Assembly: GCA_003162475.1 (NCBI GenBank)
Contig: PMOI01000013.1
Span: 29,580 to 93,579, forward strand
DNA length: 64,000 nucleotides
Origin: Acidimicrobiaceae bacterium
GTDB lineage: Bacteria; Actinomycetota; Acidimicrobiia; Acidimicrobiales; RAAP-2
Direction: 5' to 3'
Both the position numbers and the translations under genes were made by a program. The notes beneath the pieces were generated by a model that worked only from the letters and a program-made list of their open reading frames with translations, was not told the origin of the DNA and made no database searches. Shown here one piece after another: positions 8,715 to 21,521 of this stretch. Position 1 is the first letter of the stretch. Each line of letters starts with the position of its first letter.

Positions 8715-9437
8715 ATGACGATAGTTAGCTTGAGCGATTCGGCCTCACACGGCACTGAATCGCGTCAGCTTCGTGGTTATCTCGCGAAGCCGGTCGGGAG
8801 CGGGCCTTGGCCGGGCGTCATCGTGATCCACGAAGTCTTCGGCCTCGACGGCATGACGCGCCGACACGCGGACCGGATCGCCGCCGCAGGGTATCTGACG
8901 CTCGCCGTTGATCTCTACTCAGCCGGAGGCGCGAAGCGCTGTCTCATCTCGACCATGCGAGCGATGATGAAGGGCGAAGGTCGAGCCTTCATCGACATTG
9001 AAACTGCTCGGTCGTGGTTGAAGGAGTCGACGGAGTGCACCGGAAGCGTCGGGGTTATCGGATTCTGCATGGGAGGGGGATTTGCTCTTCTCACCGCCGA
9101 CACGGGCTTTGACGTCGCGGCGGTCAACTACGGGGAGATGCCACGTCATAAAGTCGACCCCTTTGAGGCAGTGTGCCCGATCGTTGGCTCGTACGGCGCT
9201 CGAGATCGTACGTTGAAGAACGCGGCGTCGACGTTGGATGGAGCGCTCACGAAGGCCGGTGTCATCCACGATGTGAAGGAGTATCCCAATGCTGGTCACT
9301 CCTTTCTCAACGACGCGCCCGTCGGGCCCCGATTTCTTCGACCACTGATGCGGATCGCCGGCATGCGACCAGATCCTGAATCGGCAGCTGACGTGTGGGA
9401 GAGAATCGAAAAGTATTTCGCCACGTATCTGCACTGA
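8715..9437 (+). CDS. Dienelactone hydrolase family protein
   Basis: Alpha/beta hydrolase of the dienelactone hydrolase family, 240 residues. The Cys nucleophile is in GFCMGGGFAL (C118) and is followed by Asp in YGARDRTL (about D163) and His in NAGHSFLND (H194), completing the Cys-Asp-His triad. The oxyanion segment VIVIHEVFGLDG with its conserved Glu is also present. Characterised members hydrolyse dienelactone in chlorocatechol breakdown, but such genes are widespread with unknown esters as substrates, and no catechol genes are nearby. ATG 8715 follows TACCTT (8703-8708) and six bases, which favours it over an upstream ATG at 8685. Confidence 0.88.
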   Translation: MTIVSLSDSASHGTESRQLRGYLAKPVGSGPWPGVIVIHEVFGLDGMTRRHADRIAAAGYLTLAVDLYSAGGAKRCLISTMRAMMKGEGRAFIDIETARSWLKESTECTGSVGVIGFCMGGGFALLTADTGFDVAAVNYGEMPRHKVDPFEAVCPIVGSYGARDRTLKNAASTLDGALTKAGVIHDVKEYPNAGHSFLNDAPVGPRFLRPLMRIAGMRPDPESAADVWERIEKYFATYLH

Positions 9438-9583
9438 CGATACGCGTGACGCGCTCGTGCTTGGCGAATCTACGTGCCTACTTGATCCCCTTACGTGTGT
9501 TGGCTGCGTTGAACCATTTTAATGTTGACCCGGCGCCACGAATATCGACCGATACTGCTTCTCGAACGTTGTAAGTTTCCTCT

Positions 9584-10618
9584 ATGCGTCGATCGCTCGT
9601 GCTCGTGTTTGTCCTCGCTTTGTTCTCAAATGTGGTGTTGGCGTCGAGTGCCCTTGCCGACTCGACATCGACCACCACCTCCACGAGCACCGTCTCTACG
9701 ACAACGACGAAACCTCCTACAAAAAAAGCCGGTCCGGTGGCGCCCCTTACGGGACTGCCGGACCCGTCAAAGATGACGAAGCACCGGTCGGCGCTCACGA
9801 TAAAGATTGACAACACCCCGGAGGCGTATCCCCACAGCGGAGTGCAAGACGCCGACGTCGTCTACGAGGAGATCGTCGAAGGCGGTATCACGCGACTCGC
9901 GGCAATCTTCAACTCACGAATACCTACCGTGGTCGGTCCGGTTCGCTCCGTGCGTCGAACAGACCGCGAGATCGTCTTCCCGATCGGTGGCATCTTTGCT
10001 TTCTCGGGCGGTGCCGCGTACGCGGTGAAGAGCATCGCGACGGCTCCCGTCAAGCTCTACACCGAGTCCAACAGTGGTGCGGCGATGTTTCGCGACCCGA
10101 AGCGGTACCCTCCTCACAACCTGTTCGCCAACGCGGCGCTCTTGATGATGAAGGACGGAAAGCCGCGACCACCGCCAGCCCTGTTCACCTACTCCTCGGG
10201 GCCTCGGAAGGTCATTGGTCCGCGAGTGAGTTCGTTCGTCGTTGGCTTCACGGAGGGCTACGCGACGACGTACACGTGGGACACGAAGAGTCGATCGTGG
10301 GATCGATCCATCTTCGGGCAGCCGGACGTGACGACCAACGGGGCGCGAATCTCTCCTAAGAACGTCATCGTGATGTCGGTGAACTACGTCGGGGGCGTTG
10401 GCGTGATTGACTCGTACGCGCAGCTCATTGGTTCTGGGCCCGTCGAAGTCTTCACGCAAGGCACGCTGCAGCGAGGGAGGTGGTCACGTCCTAACCTGCG
10501 CACGCGAACGGTCTACAAGAACGCCGTGGGCAAAGTCATTGACTTGACACCGGGTCAGACGTGGGTTGAGCTGCTCGACGTCTCCGAACACGTCAGTGTG
10601 ATTTCAGCTTCGAGTTGA
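9584..10618 (+). CDS. Exported DUF3048 (YerB-like) protein
   Basis: A 344-residue secreted protein. It has a signal peptide (RRSLVLVFVLALFSNVVLASSALA) with a probable AxA cleavage site, then a Ser/Thr-rich linker of about 25 residues. The DUF3048 N-terminal domain starts at PLTGLPDP and includes ALTIKIDNTPEAYPHSGVQDADVVYE and RLAAIFNSRIPTVVGPVRSVR; the C-terminal DUF3048 part begins near ISPKNVIVMSV. YerB is the Bacillus relative and its function is unclear. The signal peptide has no lipobox Cys, unlike many relatives. ATG follows TAAGTT (9572-9577) and six bases. Confidence 0.87.
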   Translation: MRRSLVLVFVLALFSNVVLASSALADSTSTTTSTSTVSTTTTKPPTKKAGPVAPLTGLPDPSKMTKHRSALTIKIDNTPEAYPHSGVQDADVVYEEIVEGGITRLAAIFNSRIPTVVGPVRSVRRTDREIVFPIGGIFAFSGGAAYAVKSIATAPVKLYTESNSGAAMFRDPKRYPPHNLFANAALLMMKDGKPRPPPALFTYSSGPRKVIGPRVSSFVVGFTEGYATTYTWDTKSRSWDRSIFGQPDVTTNGARISPKNVIVMSVNYVGGVGVIDSYAQLIGSGPVEVFTQGTLQRGRWSRPNLRTRTVYKNAVGKVIDLTPGQTWVELLDVSEHVSVISASS

Positions 10619-10654
10619 AGGAGTCTCCAAGTCCCGTGACGACGCGCCGAAGAA

Positions 10655-11203
10655 GTGAGCGATCGAGTGGATAAGCGGACCCTCGTCTACGCCGGACTTT
10701 TACGTGGGGTCAACGTCGGAGGCAACAATAAAATGCCAATGGCGGAGCTGCGCTCGCTCTTTGAGGGCCTCGGGTTCTCTGCCGTCAGAACGTACATCCA
10801 GAGCGGAAACGTGATCTTCTCGAGTCCAGTCCCCCCCGACGTCGCGATGCTCGAAGCAGCGATTGAAGAGAGATTCGCGATTAGGACGGACCTAGTGGTG
10901 CGTAGCGCGGACGAGCTTGAGGGCGCGGTCAGACACAATCCCTTTTCAATCTCCGAAGAAGCTCGCGTCCACGTGGGATTCATGGCGAAAAGGGTGTCGG
11001 AGCCGATAGTCGCCGCGTTGGACCACGAACGTTTTGGACTTGATCGATTCGCGATCGTTGGTTCGGACATCTACCTCTATCTACCGGTTGGAATCGGACA
11101 GTCGAAACTGCCCAACTACTTGATCCGCCAGCTCAAGACGCCCATCACGATGCGAAACTGGAACACGCTCAACAAGTTGGTCGAATTGGCGACTGTGTCG
11201 TAG
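10655..11203 (+). CDS. DUF1697 family protein
   Basis: A 182-residue protein with the hallmark DUF1697 opening YAGLLRGVNVGGNNKMPMAELRSLFEGLGF followed by VRTYIQSGNVIFSS. A later segment ending RNWNTLNKLVELA is also characteristic. The fold is ferredoxin-like with a C-terminal helical part; no activity is established for the family. The GTG start at 10655 lies 36 bases after the DUF3048 stop, so the two could be co-transcribed. It converges on the MFS transporter gene with a 48-base gap that shows no clear terminator. Confidence 0.87.
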   Translation: MSDRVDKRTLVYAGLLRGVNVGGNNKMPMAELRSLFEGLGFSAVRTYIQSGNVIFSSPVPPDVAMLEAAIEERFAIRTDLVVRSADELEGAVRHNPFSISEEARVHVGFMAKRVSEPIVAALDHERFGLDRFAIVGSDIYLYLPVGIGQSKLPNYLIRQLKTPITMRNWNTLNKLVELATVS

Positions 11204-11251
11204 CTGTTGTGAACTTGGGCTGAGAAGATACTTCACGATTCCGACAAGGCC

Positions 11252-12727
11252 CTAGGTGAGTTCGCCGTTGTGGATCGCGGCGACGGGGCGCGGTCGTACC
11301 GGGTTCTCGGCGCTCTGTTCAAGGGTGAGTCCCCGAGTCTCGCGGCCAAACAGCGCCACCACCACGACGGCGATCAACGCCACCGAGCCAACGAGCGCGT
11401 AGACAGCGCCTACGCCCAGGTTGGAGAGCACCGCGGGAATGAACGACGGTCCGACGACGCCGGAGATGAGGCGCCCGAACCCCTCGGTCGTCGAGACGCC
11501 CCAGGCGCGAATCTCCGTAGGGTAGCTCTCCGACGTGTAGGTCTTCACCGCCGGGTCGACGCCGATTCCAAAGAACGACATCAGACATCCGAGGATGAGG
11601 ATGGGCAGCGCACCACGCGCGAAACCGAAAGCCAGTGACGCCAACGCGGCGACGACGGTGAAGGTGATGATCACGGGCTTTCGACCCCACCGCTCAATCA
11701 CCCATGACTCGAGTAGTTTGCCCGGAATCGAGACGCCGACGATCACCGAAGTAAAGGCGAAGGCCGAGGTGAGCGAGTAGCCCATGTTCGTCACCACGGT
11801 AGGCATGAAGATCTGGATTGAGTAGAAGATGAAGAACGTCCCTCCGAAGGTCACCCATAGCGTCGCTGATCGGCGAAGAAGGGGAGGACGAAATATCGAC
11901 CGCAGCGGATGAAGGACCGGCGTTGTCGAGCGAAGCTCTTCTTTGGGAATCGGAGCCAAGGTTCGTCCGGTCGAGCGTTCGGCGTGGGACTCAATCGAGG
12001 CGAGCACTTCTTCGCACTCGATCCATCGACCCCTGGACTCGAGCCACCGGGGAGATTCGGGTAAGAAGCGCCACAAGAGCAACGCGAACAGAATCGGCAC
12101 GCCGCCGACGAAGAACATTATTCGCCAGCCGTTCGTGTCCTCGACGTTTGGAATCAAGAGGAAGGCCAACAAGGGAGAGAGAAAGTAGCCCAGGGACAGG
12201 AACGAGTCCGCCCAGCCAATGTAACGACCTCGGCTGTCGCGAGGGCAGAGCTCGCTCGCGTAGATGTACGGGATTGGAAATACCGCGCCCATGGCCATGC
12301 CGTCCGCGATCCTCAAGACGATGATGCTGTCGATACCGTGAGCGAGGCCGGTCGCGAACGTGAGTATGGCGTACGAACACACTCCGGCGATGAGCACCTT
12401 GCGCCTGCCGAAATGGTCGGCGAGGCGCCCGGCGGGCACGATGCCGATGACGATCCCGATGTTCGCCGCGATCGCGAAGAAGGACTTCATCGATGTCGAA
12501 AGGGCGAACTGATGGGTCAGTGACGGTAGTACCGAGCCCGTGAGGCCAATGTCGTATGACTCGACTAGCCAACCCAAAAAGAGGAGGCCCATGACCCCGG
12601 CGAGCCACTTCGACGCGGGTAGTCGGTCGAGGCGAGCTGCCGCGCGAGGTGGCGCTCGACCATCATGGTCTTCGGGTTCAGGAGGTCTCGACTTCACGAC
12701 AGGCGATGCCTCGTCGTGAACGCACAC
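11252..12727 (-). CDS. MFS transporter, metabolite:H+ symporter / sugar porter type
   Basis: Twelve-helix major facilitator of 491 residues. It carries an N-terminal cytoplasmic tail of about 40 residues, WLVESYDIGLTGSVLP in helix 1 (the Asp typical of aromatic acid and niacin transporters), the RLADHFGRRKVLI loop between helices 2 and 3, an R-x-x-D-G-M motif in helix 4, the central loop RFLPESPRWLESRGR, and WVIERWGRKPVI between helices 8 and 9. This pattern fits the NiaP/SV2-like or 4-hydroxybenzoate-transporter branch; the substrate is not determined. It starts 20 bases after the stop of the nitroreductase-like gene and is probably co-transcribed with it. Confidence 0.87.
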   Translation of the reverse strand: MCVHDEASPVVKSRPPEPEDHDGRAPPRAAARLDRLPASKWLAGVMGLLFLGWLVESYDIGLTGSVLPSLTHQFALSTSMKSFFAIAANIGIVIGIVPAGRLADHFGRRKVLIAGVCSYAILTFATGLAHGIDSIIVLRIADGMAMGAVFPIPYIYASELCPRDSRGRYIGWADSFLSLGYFLSPLLAFLLIPNVEDTNGWRIMFFVGGVPILFALLLWRFLPESPRWLESRGRWIECEEVLASIESHAERSTGRTLAPIPKEELRSTTPVLHPLRSIFRPPLLRRSATLWVTFGGTFFIFYSIQIFMPTVVTNMGYSLTSAFAFTSVIVGVSIPGKLLESWVIERWGRKPVIITFTVVAALASLAFGFARGALPILILGCLMSFFGIGVDPAVKTYTSESYPTEIRAWGVSTTEGFGRLISGVVGPSFIPAVLSNLGVGAVYALVGSVALIAVVVVALFGRETRGLTLEQSAENPVRPRPVAAIHNGELT

Positions 12728-12746
12728 CGAGCAAGAAGGCTCACGA

Positions 12747-13199
12747 TTAGGAGCGAATCAACTCCACGACGGGAATCGTCCTCTTCGTTTGTGCCTGATA
12801 CTCGCCAAATCCTGGGTATCGTTCAGCCTGCACGGCGTAGATCCGATCACGCTCTTCTCCCGAGAGCGGACTCGCGGTGGCCTTGAACTTCTCCGTGCCG
12901 AGCTCGACCGAGACGGAGGGGTCGGCGACGAGATTGTGGAACCAGTCGGGGTTCGTGTCCGCTCCCGCCTTCGAGGCGAAAACGAAAATCCGGTCCTCTT
13001 CGCTCAGATACATCATCGGATTGAGACGTTGCGCATGGGTTCGCGCGCCCGTCGTACCCAAAAGGAGTACGGGCGCGCCCTCGAATCGTCCACCGACTTT
13101 TCCTTCGTTGGCGCGAAACTCTTCGATGATTGTTGCGTTCCAGGCATTCGTCGCGCTGGCCGCGTCCTCGTTTGATGTCTTCTCGTCGCTCACAGTCAT
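12747..13199 (-). CDS. Deazaflavin (F420)-dependent nitroreductase family protein
   Basis: A 150-residue split-beta-barrel protein of the Ddn family. The markers are PVLLLGTTGARTHAQRLNPMMYLSEEDRIFVFASKAGADTNPDWFHNLVADPSVSVELG, a near-canonical family core, and a C-terminal Y-x-x-Y-Q-x-x-T-x-R-x-I-PVVEL segment. Relatives reduce quinones and nitro compounds with F420H2. The window also carries fbiC for F420 precursor synthesis, so the cofactor is plausible. The ATG is preceded by AGGACAAGGACGG, a usable ribosome binding site, and further up by TAATCT. First gene of a probable pair with the MFS transporter. Confidence 0.88.
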   Translation of the reverse strand: MTVSDEKTSNEDAASATNAWNATIIEEFRANEGKVGGRFEGAPVLLLGTTGARTHAQRLNPMMYLSEEDRIFVFASKAGADTNPDWFHNLVADPSVSVELGTEKFKATASPLSGEERDRIYAVQAERYPGFGEYQAQTKRTIPVVELIRS

Positions 13200-13387
13200 C
13201 CGTCCTTGTCCTATGCGGTTACCCTCAGATTATCTATCTGCTTCGAATCAAAAGTTAGACCGTGAGTGGCGAAAATGGAAGCGTCAGTACCGCGCCATTC
13301 TGACGCCCATTGTGATCGGATCGTCAACGAAGACGGTGGGCCGCAAAACTAGATTTTGGCGCAGAACGAAGAACACTCGGCGCGAGA

Positions 13388-13912
13388 TTAGGGCGTGGCG
13401 ACGCAATTCGTTCCGGAACTGGCCATGGTCAAGAATCCACCATTGGTGCCGGCCACGGACGCCTGACGGGCATTGGTGATCGTCGTGCCGGGAAACGCCC
13501 AATTTGTCGACTTGGCTTCCAAACGGTAGAACTTGTTTCCATTGGAAGCAGCCGTATACGTTTCCGTGACGGTCAACGCGGTGCCCACGGGCTGCGTGGC
13601 GTCGACGGCGAAAACGCCGTTTACCGTGGCGCTGACGAGTACTTCGTAGCCGGTGACCCCGGTGCCCGCGGTCGTCCACGTCAACACGGCTTTCTCTCCG
13701 CTCGCGGCGCACGCAGCACTAAAAGTGACGGGGTTTGCAGTAGGCGTGGTGATTGCCTTGCGCGACTGTCCTTCGCCCTTCGAACCGGCAGCCAACGTCG
13801 CCGTCCAGTTTGATGCGGCGACCGGTTCCGAAAGGTAAGCGAACGTAATCGTCAGTACGGCCGAACACAGGACCACCTTCAGCGTCGAGGACGTGGAAGG
13901 TCGGTCCACCAC
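13388..13912 (-). CDS. Exported protein with W-AGS-GEGQS motif, fibronectin-like region
   Basis: A predicted exported protein of about 174 residues with no family I can name. A hydrophobic segment (LKVVLCSAVLTITFAYL) is followed by SNWTATLAAGSKGEGQSRKA, which matches the same position in the gene just upstream. The rest is a single Ser/Thr-rich beta domain with spacing like a fibronectin type III module (VTFSAACA, AVLTWTTAGTGVTGYEVLVSA, FYRLEAKSTNWAFPG). Two to three Cys are present. The start is uncertain: I propose the GTG at 13912, just past the stop of the upstream gene, implying translational coupling; a TTG at 13987 would overlap that gene. Confidence 0.6.
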   Translation of the reverse strand: MVDRPSTSSTLKVVLCSAVLTITFAYLSEPVAASNWTATLAAGSKGEGQSRKAITTPTANPVTFSAACAASGEKAVLTWTTAGTGVTGYEVLVSATVNGVFAVDATQPVGTALTVTETYTAASNGNKFYRLEAKSTNWAFPGTTITNARQASVAGTNGGFLTMASSGTNCVATP

Positions 13913-13922
13913 TACCGTGCGA

Positions 13923-14609
13923 CTAACTGGTCCACGCGTCGACGACCGGCGTGTTTGTGGCGGTCGCGACACCCCCGGTAGCCGCAATGCCGGTGAGCGA
14001 CGGCATTGAGAAGAACGTGTTCTCGCACGCCGCCGGTGCCGCAGCCCCCATCAACGCGTCGCTAGTCAACGTGACCGTCAAGGGGTTGTTCGCGTTGCCA
14101 CTGGCTCCAACGATGAGCGCGGACGTGAGCGCGTGAGCGCTACCAGACACTCCTGTCGCGAAGTTCCAGGCGACGAGGCTCGTTACCGTGGTGCAGCCAC
14201 CTTGAGCCGTGCTGAGGGCCGAGGTCGTGAAACCACCCGCGTAGGTGGCGTTCGTAGGCAAGTTCACACCCGTCAGTGTCACGGGATAGGGGTTGGGGTT
14301 GGTGATGGTCAGTACCACGTCACCAGTCCCGCCCGGAAAGAGCTGATTGGTCGCTGCCGGCACCGCGATCGCGGTAATCGTCAGGTTCTGAACGGCGGCG
14401 GACTGACCTTCGCCCGATGAACCTGCGTTGAGGCCAACGAGCCAGTTCGTTACGGCGAACGCGCCTCCCGCCACGAGGAACATGCCCAAAGCCGCCGCGA
14501 GCACTCGACGGATCGTCCGACGCCGGCGCGCGTGCTGCGTACGAGGTTCCACCACGGGGTGAGGCGAAGGACTGAAGAACGACAGCGAGAAATGGTTGCT
14601 GAAACTCAT
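13923..14609 (-). CDS. Exported SipW-type signal protein with W-AGS-GEGQS motif
   Basis: A predicted exported protein of 228 residues. An unusually long N-terminal region of about 35 residues precedes a twin-basic RRRRTIRRVLAAALGMFLVAGGAFA signal segment, after which NWLVGLNAGSSGEGQSAAVQNLTITA begins the mature part. This layout resembles SipW-dependent or alternate-signal exported proteins of Gram-positives, whose mature ends carry an aromatic residue and small Gly/Ser repeats. The body is a beta-rich domain (VVLTITNPNPYPVTLTGVNL). I use ATG 14609 because the preceding 27 residues of the open frame look like untranslated leader. The next gene down carries the same motif, so the two form an operon-like pair. 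Confidence 0.65.
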   Translation of the reverse strand: MSFSNHFSLSFFSPSPHPVVEPRTQHARRRRTIRRVLAAALGMFLVAGGAFAVTNWLVGLNAGSSGEGQSAAVQNLTITAIAVPAATNQLFPGGTGDVVLTITNPNPYPVTLTGVNLPTNATYAGGFTTSALSTAQGGCTTVTSLVAWNFATGVSGSAHALTSALIVGASGNANNPLTVTLTSDALMGAAAPAACENTFFSMPSLTGIAATGGVATATNTPVVDAWTS

Positions 14610-14930
14610 GGAGTATGACCCTTTCCGACAAATAATCAATAAAAAAATATTTACCGATGGGACATCCCGATTTTGGGATACTCGTACCACTTCTGATCAG
14701 GTAAATAAGAAAAAATTCAATAGAATATTTATGTCGCAATGTTCCTTCGCGACGGAATTTCGCCCATCGGGTGACGGCGATCGAGAGGCGCTGGGCGGAG
14801 CAATGAGTTCTCACCGCAGCTCAAGATGAGGCGGGGAGGTCCTCGTTCCGATGGAGCATCAACGGGACGGAACACATTGGGATCGGCGACGAATTGCATT
14901 GAAGGTTGCTGAGCGCCCTACTGTCGAGTT
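14610..14930. promoter_or_regulatory. AT-rich upstream region of the exported-protein pair
   Basis: Positions about 14625-14745 are strikingly AT-rich against GC-rich surroundings, with A and T runs. They hold small dyads: ATCCC/GGGAT at 14664-14668 and 14675-14679, and the palindrome CTGATCAG at 14693-14700. The region lies between the exported-protein gene (leftward) and the DUF2277 gene (rightward) and is the probable promoter and control region of the former. No RNA gene is recognised. Confidence 0.5.
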
Positions 14931-15167
14931 ATGTGTCGAAACATCACCACGCTCCGTGGTCTACAGCCGGTAGCCACCACCGAAGAGATTGAATCGGCTG
15001 CTCGCCAGTACGTTCGAAAGGTCAGCGGTGTCACTTCGACGTCGAAGAACACTGAAAAGGCGTTCGAGATCGCGGTTCGGATCATTGCTGACGCGACGGC
15101 CGACCTACTGAGGGAGCTCCCACCGAGGCTGACGCCGCCTCCGACGCTTCCGCCGCTGCGGCGCTAG
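14931..15167 (+). CDS. DUF2277 family protein
   Basis: A 78-residue protein with a textbook DUF2277 sequence: MCRNITTLRGLQP at the start, TTEEIESAARQYVRKVSG in the middle and AFEIAVRIIADATADLL toward the end. The family is small, helical and of unknown function; the invariant N-terminal MCRNI is suggestive of a metal or nucleic-acid role but this is not shown. A Pro-rich tail of about 15 residues follows the conserved part. ATG follows TACTGT (14919-14924) and six bases. Confidence 0.85.
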   Translation: MCRNITTLRGLQPVATTEEIESAARQYVRKVSGVTSTSKNTEKAFEIAVRIIADATADLLRELPPRLTPPPTLPPLRR

Positions 15168-15338
15168 CGCTCCGCGCCCCTCCGAGTTACGAGCGCTCGC
15201 GCGAGTGCACGGCCGACCTCGCCTCGTGATCAGAACGTCGTACTCGACGCTCGACCTCGTGAGACGAGCGCCATCGGTGCCCCTATCGCGTGGTGGGTCC
15301 GTTCGACCTTTGTTACTACCATTAAGTCGAGGTGTGAC

Positions 15339-16140
15339 GTGACCCAAGTTCTATTTACGGCTTTTAGCAATCGAGGTGACGCGGTCGACCTCGCCACCGA
15401 AGTGGGTGAGCGGCTCGCGCTCGAGGGCGTTGCCTCATCGCTTCACCTCCTCGATTCGGACGAGAAGGCCCGGCTGGACGACGAAACCCTGGTGGTGAGC
15501 CTCGGCGGCGACGGCACCTTCTTGAAGGCGGCGCGCTTGGCGCACGACGCGGGCGCGCGGATCGTCGCGTTCAACCTCGGACATCTGGGTTTTCTATTGG
15601 ACGTTCCGTCGAATGACATCACCGAAAGCGTCAAGGACGCACTCGAGAGTAACTCGGTCTCTGAACGTCTGGCGCTCCAGATCACCCGCTCCGGGACTGG
15701 GCTCGAAGAGTTCGCGCTCAACGAGGTTCTCGTGGAGCGCGCGAGCGCTGGCCACATGGTCAAAGTGAAGACCTTCGTCGACGCGGAGGAGTACTTGACC
15801 TACTCGGCCGACGGCGTCATGGTCGCTACGCCCACCGGCAGTACGGGTTACAACTTCTCGGCAGGGGGACCCGTGGTGGACGCGTCACTCTCGATCATGA
15901 TTCTCACGCCTATCGCGCCACACTTCACGATCGATCGCTCCATTGTCGTGCCCGACGACAAGGTGATTCGCCTCGTCGTCGTCGATAAGCCCGCAATGCT
16001 CGTGGCCGACGGAACAACGATTGGCTCCATGGGACTGGGCGAATACGTTGACGTGCGCGAGAGTCCGACTCCGGTGCGCGTGGTGGCGACGCGAAGCTTT
16101 GATCTCGCCACGCGACTTCGTCGCAGCCTTCGAGAAGGTC

Positions 16141-16148
<8 letters not shown>
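15339..16148 (+). CDS. nadK: NAD kinase
   Basis: Phosphorylates NAD to NADP with ATP or polyphosphate in the cytosol. The product (269 residues) has LVVSLGGDGTFLKAARLAHDAG, the GGDGT diacylglycerol-kinase-type motif with catalytic Asp, FNLGHLGFLLD, FALNEVLVERAS and DGVMVATPTGSTGYNFSAGGPVV, the conserved Gly-rich substrate loop, in the usual order. GTG start with GAGGTG close upstream. It overlaps recN by eight bases; nadK-recN is a frequent actinobacterial order, although the TlyA-type methyltransferase gene that often precedes it is absent here. Confidence 0.95.
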
Positions 16149-19975
<3,827 letters not shown>

Positions 19976-19989
<14 letters not shown>

Positions 19990-20881
19990 CGCCCTCTACG
20001 ACGAGTACCTGCAGTGGCTCACGATAGAGAAGGGGCGCAGTCGCGCGACGATTGAGGCGTACCGGCGTGACCTCGACGGTCTCGCCACGTGGACGACGCA
20101 AAGTGGGACCGCACTCGAGTCGCTCCGCGAAGACGACCTCGAGCGGTACTTCAACGAACTTCGAGCGACGAAGCGCGCTTCGAGTACTGTCGCGCGCGCC
20201 GTGGCGTCGGTGCGGGGATTCTTCGCGTACGTGGTCGACGAGGGCTACCTAGCGGTCGATCCCAGTGCTCGACTGAAGGGCGGCCGGCGGGGACGAACGC
20301 TACCCAAACCGTTGGCCGAACAGGAGATCGTCAAACTCCTGGACTCCATCCCTTCAACGTCAGCCGTTGACCTGCGTGACCGGGCGCTCCTCGAGCTCTT
20401 GTACGGCACGGGCGCTCGGGTGAGCGAAGTCGTCGGCCTGTCGCTCGGGGACCTCGACTTCGATGAGGAGCTCGTGCTGCTGATGGGCAAGGGCGCCAAA
20501 CAGAGGTTGGTGCCGATGGGCGCGACGCTGAAACAGGCGCTCGTGGACTACTTGAGCCCGGGCGGGCGGGCGTCGCTGCTCGCGACGCGTAAGAGTTCGA
20601 AGGTGTTTTTGAACACGCGCGGAGGTTCGTTGACGCGTCAGGGCGTCGACGTGGTCATCCATAAGCGTGCGCTGTTGGTAGGCATCGAGCGCGCGCGAAT
20701 CAGCGCGCACGTCTTTCGTCACAGTTGCGCCACGCACATGCTCGCGCACGGAGCGGACATTAGAGTGGTGCAAGAACTGTTGGGACACGCCTCCATCGCC
20801 ACCACGCAGCTTTACACCGCCGTGTCGATTACCACCCTGCAGCGCGAGTACCAAGACGCCCACCCACGAGCCCACGACTAA
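19976..20881 (+). CDS. xerD: Site-specific tyrosine recombinase XerD
   Basis: Chromosome-dimer resolution recombinase of 301 residues. The N-terminal SAM-like core-binding domain (YLQWLTIEKGRSRATIEAYRRDL) is followed by the catalytic domain with all five active-site positions: Arg in GTGARVSEVVGLSL, Lys in MGKGAKQRLVPMG, His and Arg in HVFRHSCATHML, the second His in LLGHASIATTQ, and Tyr in QLYTAVSI. I propose the TTG at 19976, which overlaps the Nudix gene; a TTG at 19964 is also possible. The setting between pyrG/nudix and the protease gene is a housekeeping context, not a mobile element. Confidence 0.93.
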
Positions 20882-20894
20882 GAGGTAGATCACG

Positions 20895-21521
20895 ATGTTC
20901 TATTGGTTCTACTTCATAAGTCTGGTTCCGTCAGTCGTCTTGCACGAGGTGGCGCACGGCTACGTGGCCAACCTCTTCGGCGACCCCACGGCGAAGGAGC
21001 AACATCGCCTTACGCTCAATCCGCTGCGCCACATCGATCCCTTCGGTACCATCCTCATGCCGGCGTTACTGGTCTTCTCGCACCTGCCGGCCTTCGGCTA
21101 CGCCAAGCCAGTGCCGGTGAATCCCGGGCGCATGCGCAACCCGCGCAAGCAGGTCTTGTGGATGGCGCTCGCCGGTCCGGCCGTCAACGTCGTCTTGTCG
21201 GCCGTTGGCTTCGCCTACTGCGAGTACGAGATTCGCGTCGTCCATACCCAGAACTCCAACGCGCTTCTCTTTGGCATCGCGTTCGGACTCGTGAATCTGG
21301 TGCTGGCGGTCTTCAACCTGCTCCCCATCCCGCCACTCGACGGTTCAGCGATCATCGAGCGTTTCATACCAGCGCGCCACCTGCCGCGCTATTACCACTT
21401 TCGCCAACGCGCCATGCCGTTCTTCATCATCTTCATCATTGTCGACTACTCGTTCTTGCACGTCGGAACCAACCTGTTGCCGAACCTCGAAAACTGGTGG
21501 GTGAATCTACTTATCCGCTGA
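20895..21521 (+). CDS. Site-2 protease family (M50) membrane protein
   Basis: A 208-residue integral membrane metalloprotease of the short M50 group. The zinc motif HEVAH is in the first helix (VVLHEVAHGYVANLFGDPTA). The third ligand probably comes from NLLPIPPLDGSAI, the NPDG-like motif. About five to six hydrophobic helices are visible. The family cleaves other membrane proteins, but this short form lacks a PDZ domain and its substrate is unknown. ATG is preceded by GAGGT. It converges with trpS, overlapping its 3' end by 11 bases. Confidence 0.9.
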   Translation: MFYWFYFISLVPSVVLHEVAHGYVANLFGDPTAKEQHRLTLNPLRHIDPFGTILMPALLVFSHLPAFGYAKPVPVNPGRMRNPRKQVLWMALAGPAVNVVLSAVGFAYCEYEIRVVHTQNSNALLFGIAFGLVNLVLAVFNLLPIPPLDGSAIIERFIPARHLPRYYHFRQRAMPFFIIFIIVDYSFLHVGTNLLPNLENWWVNLLIR

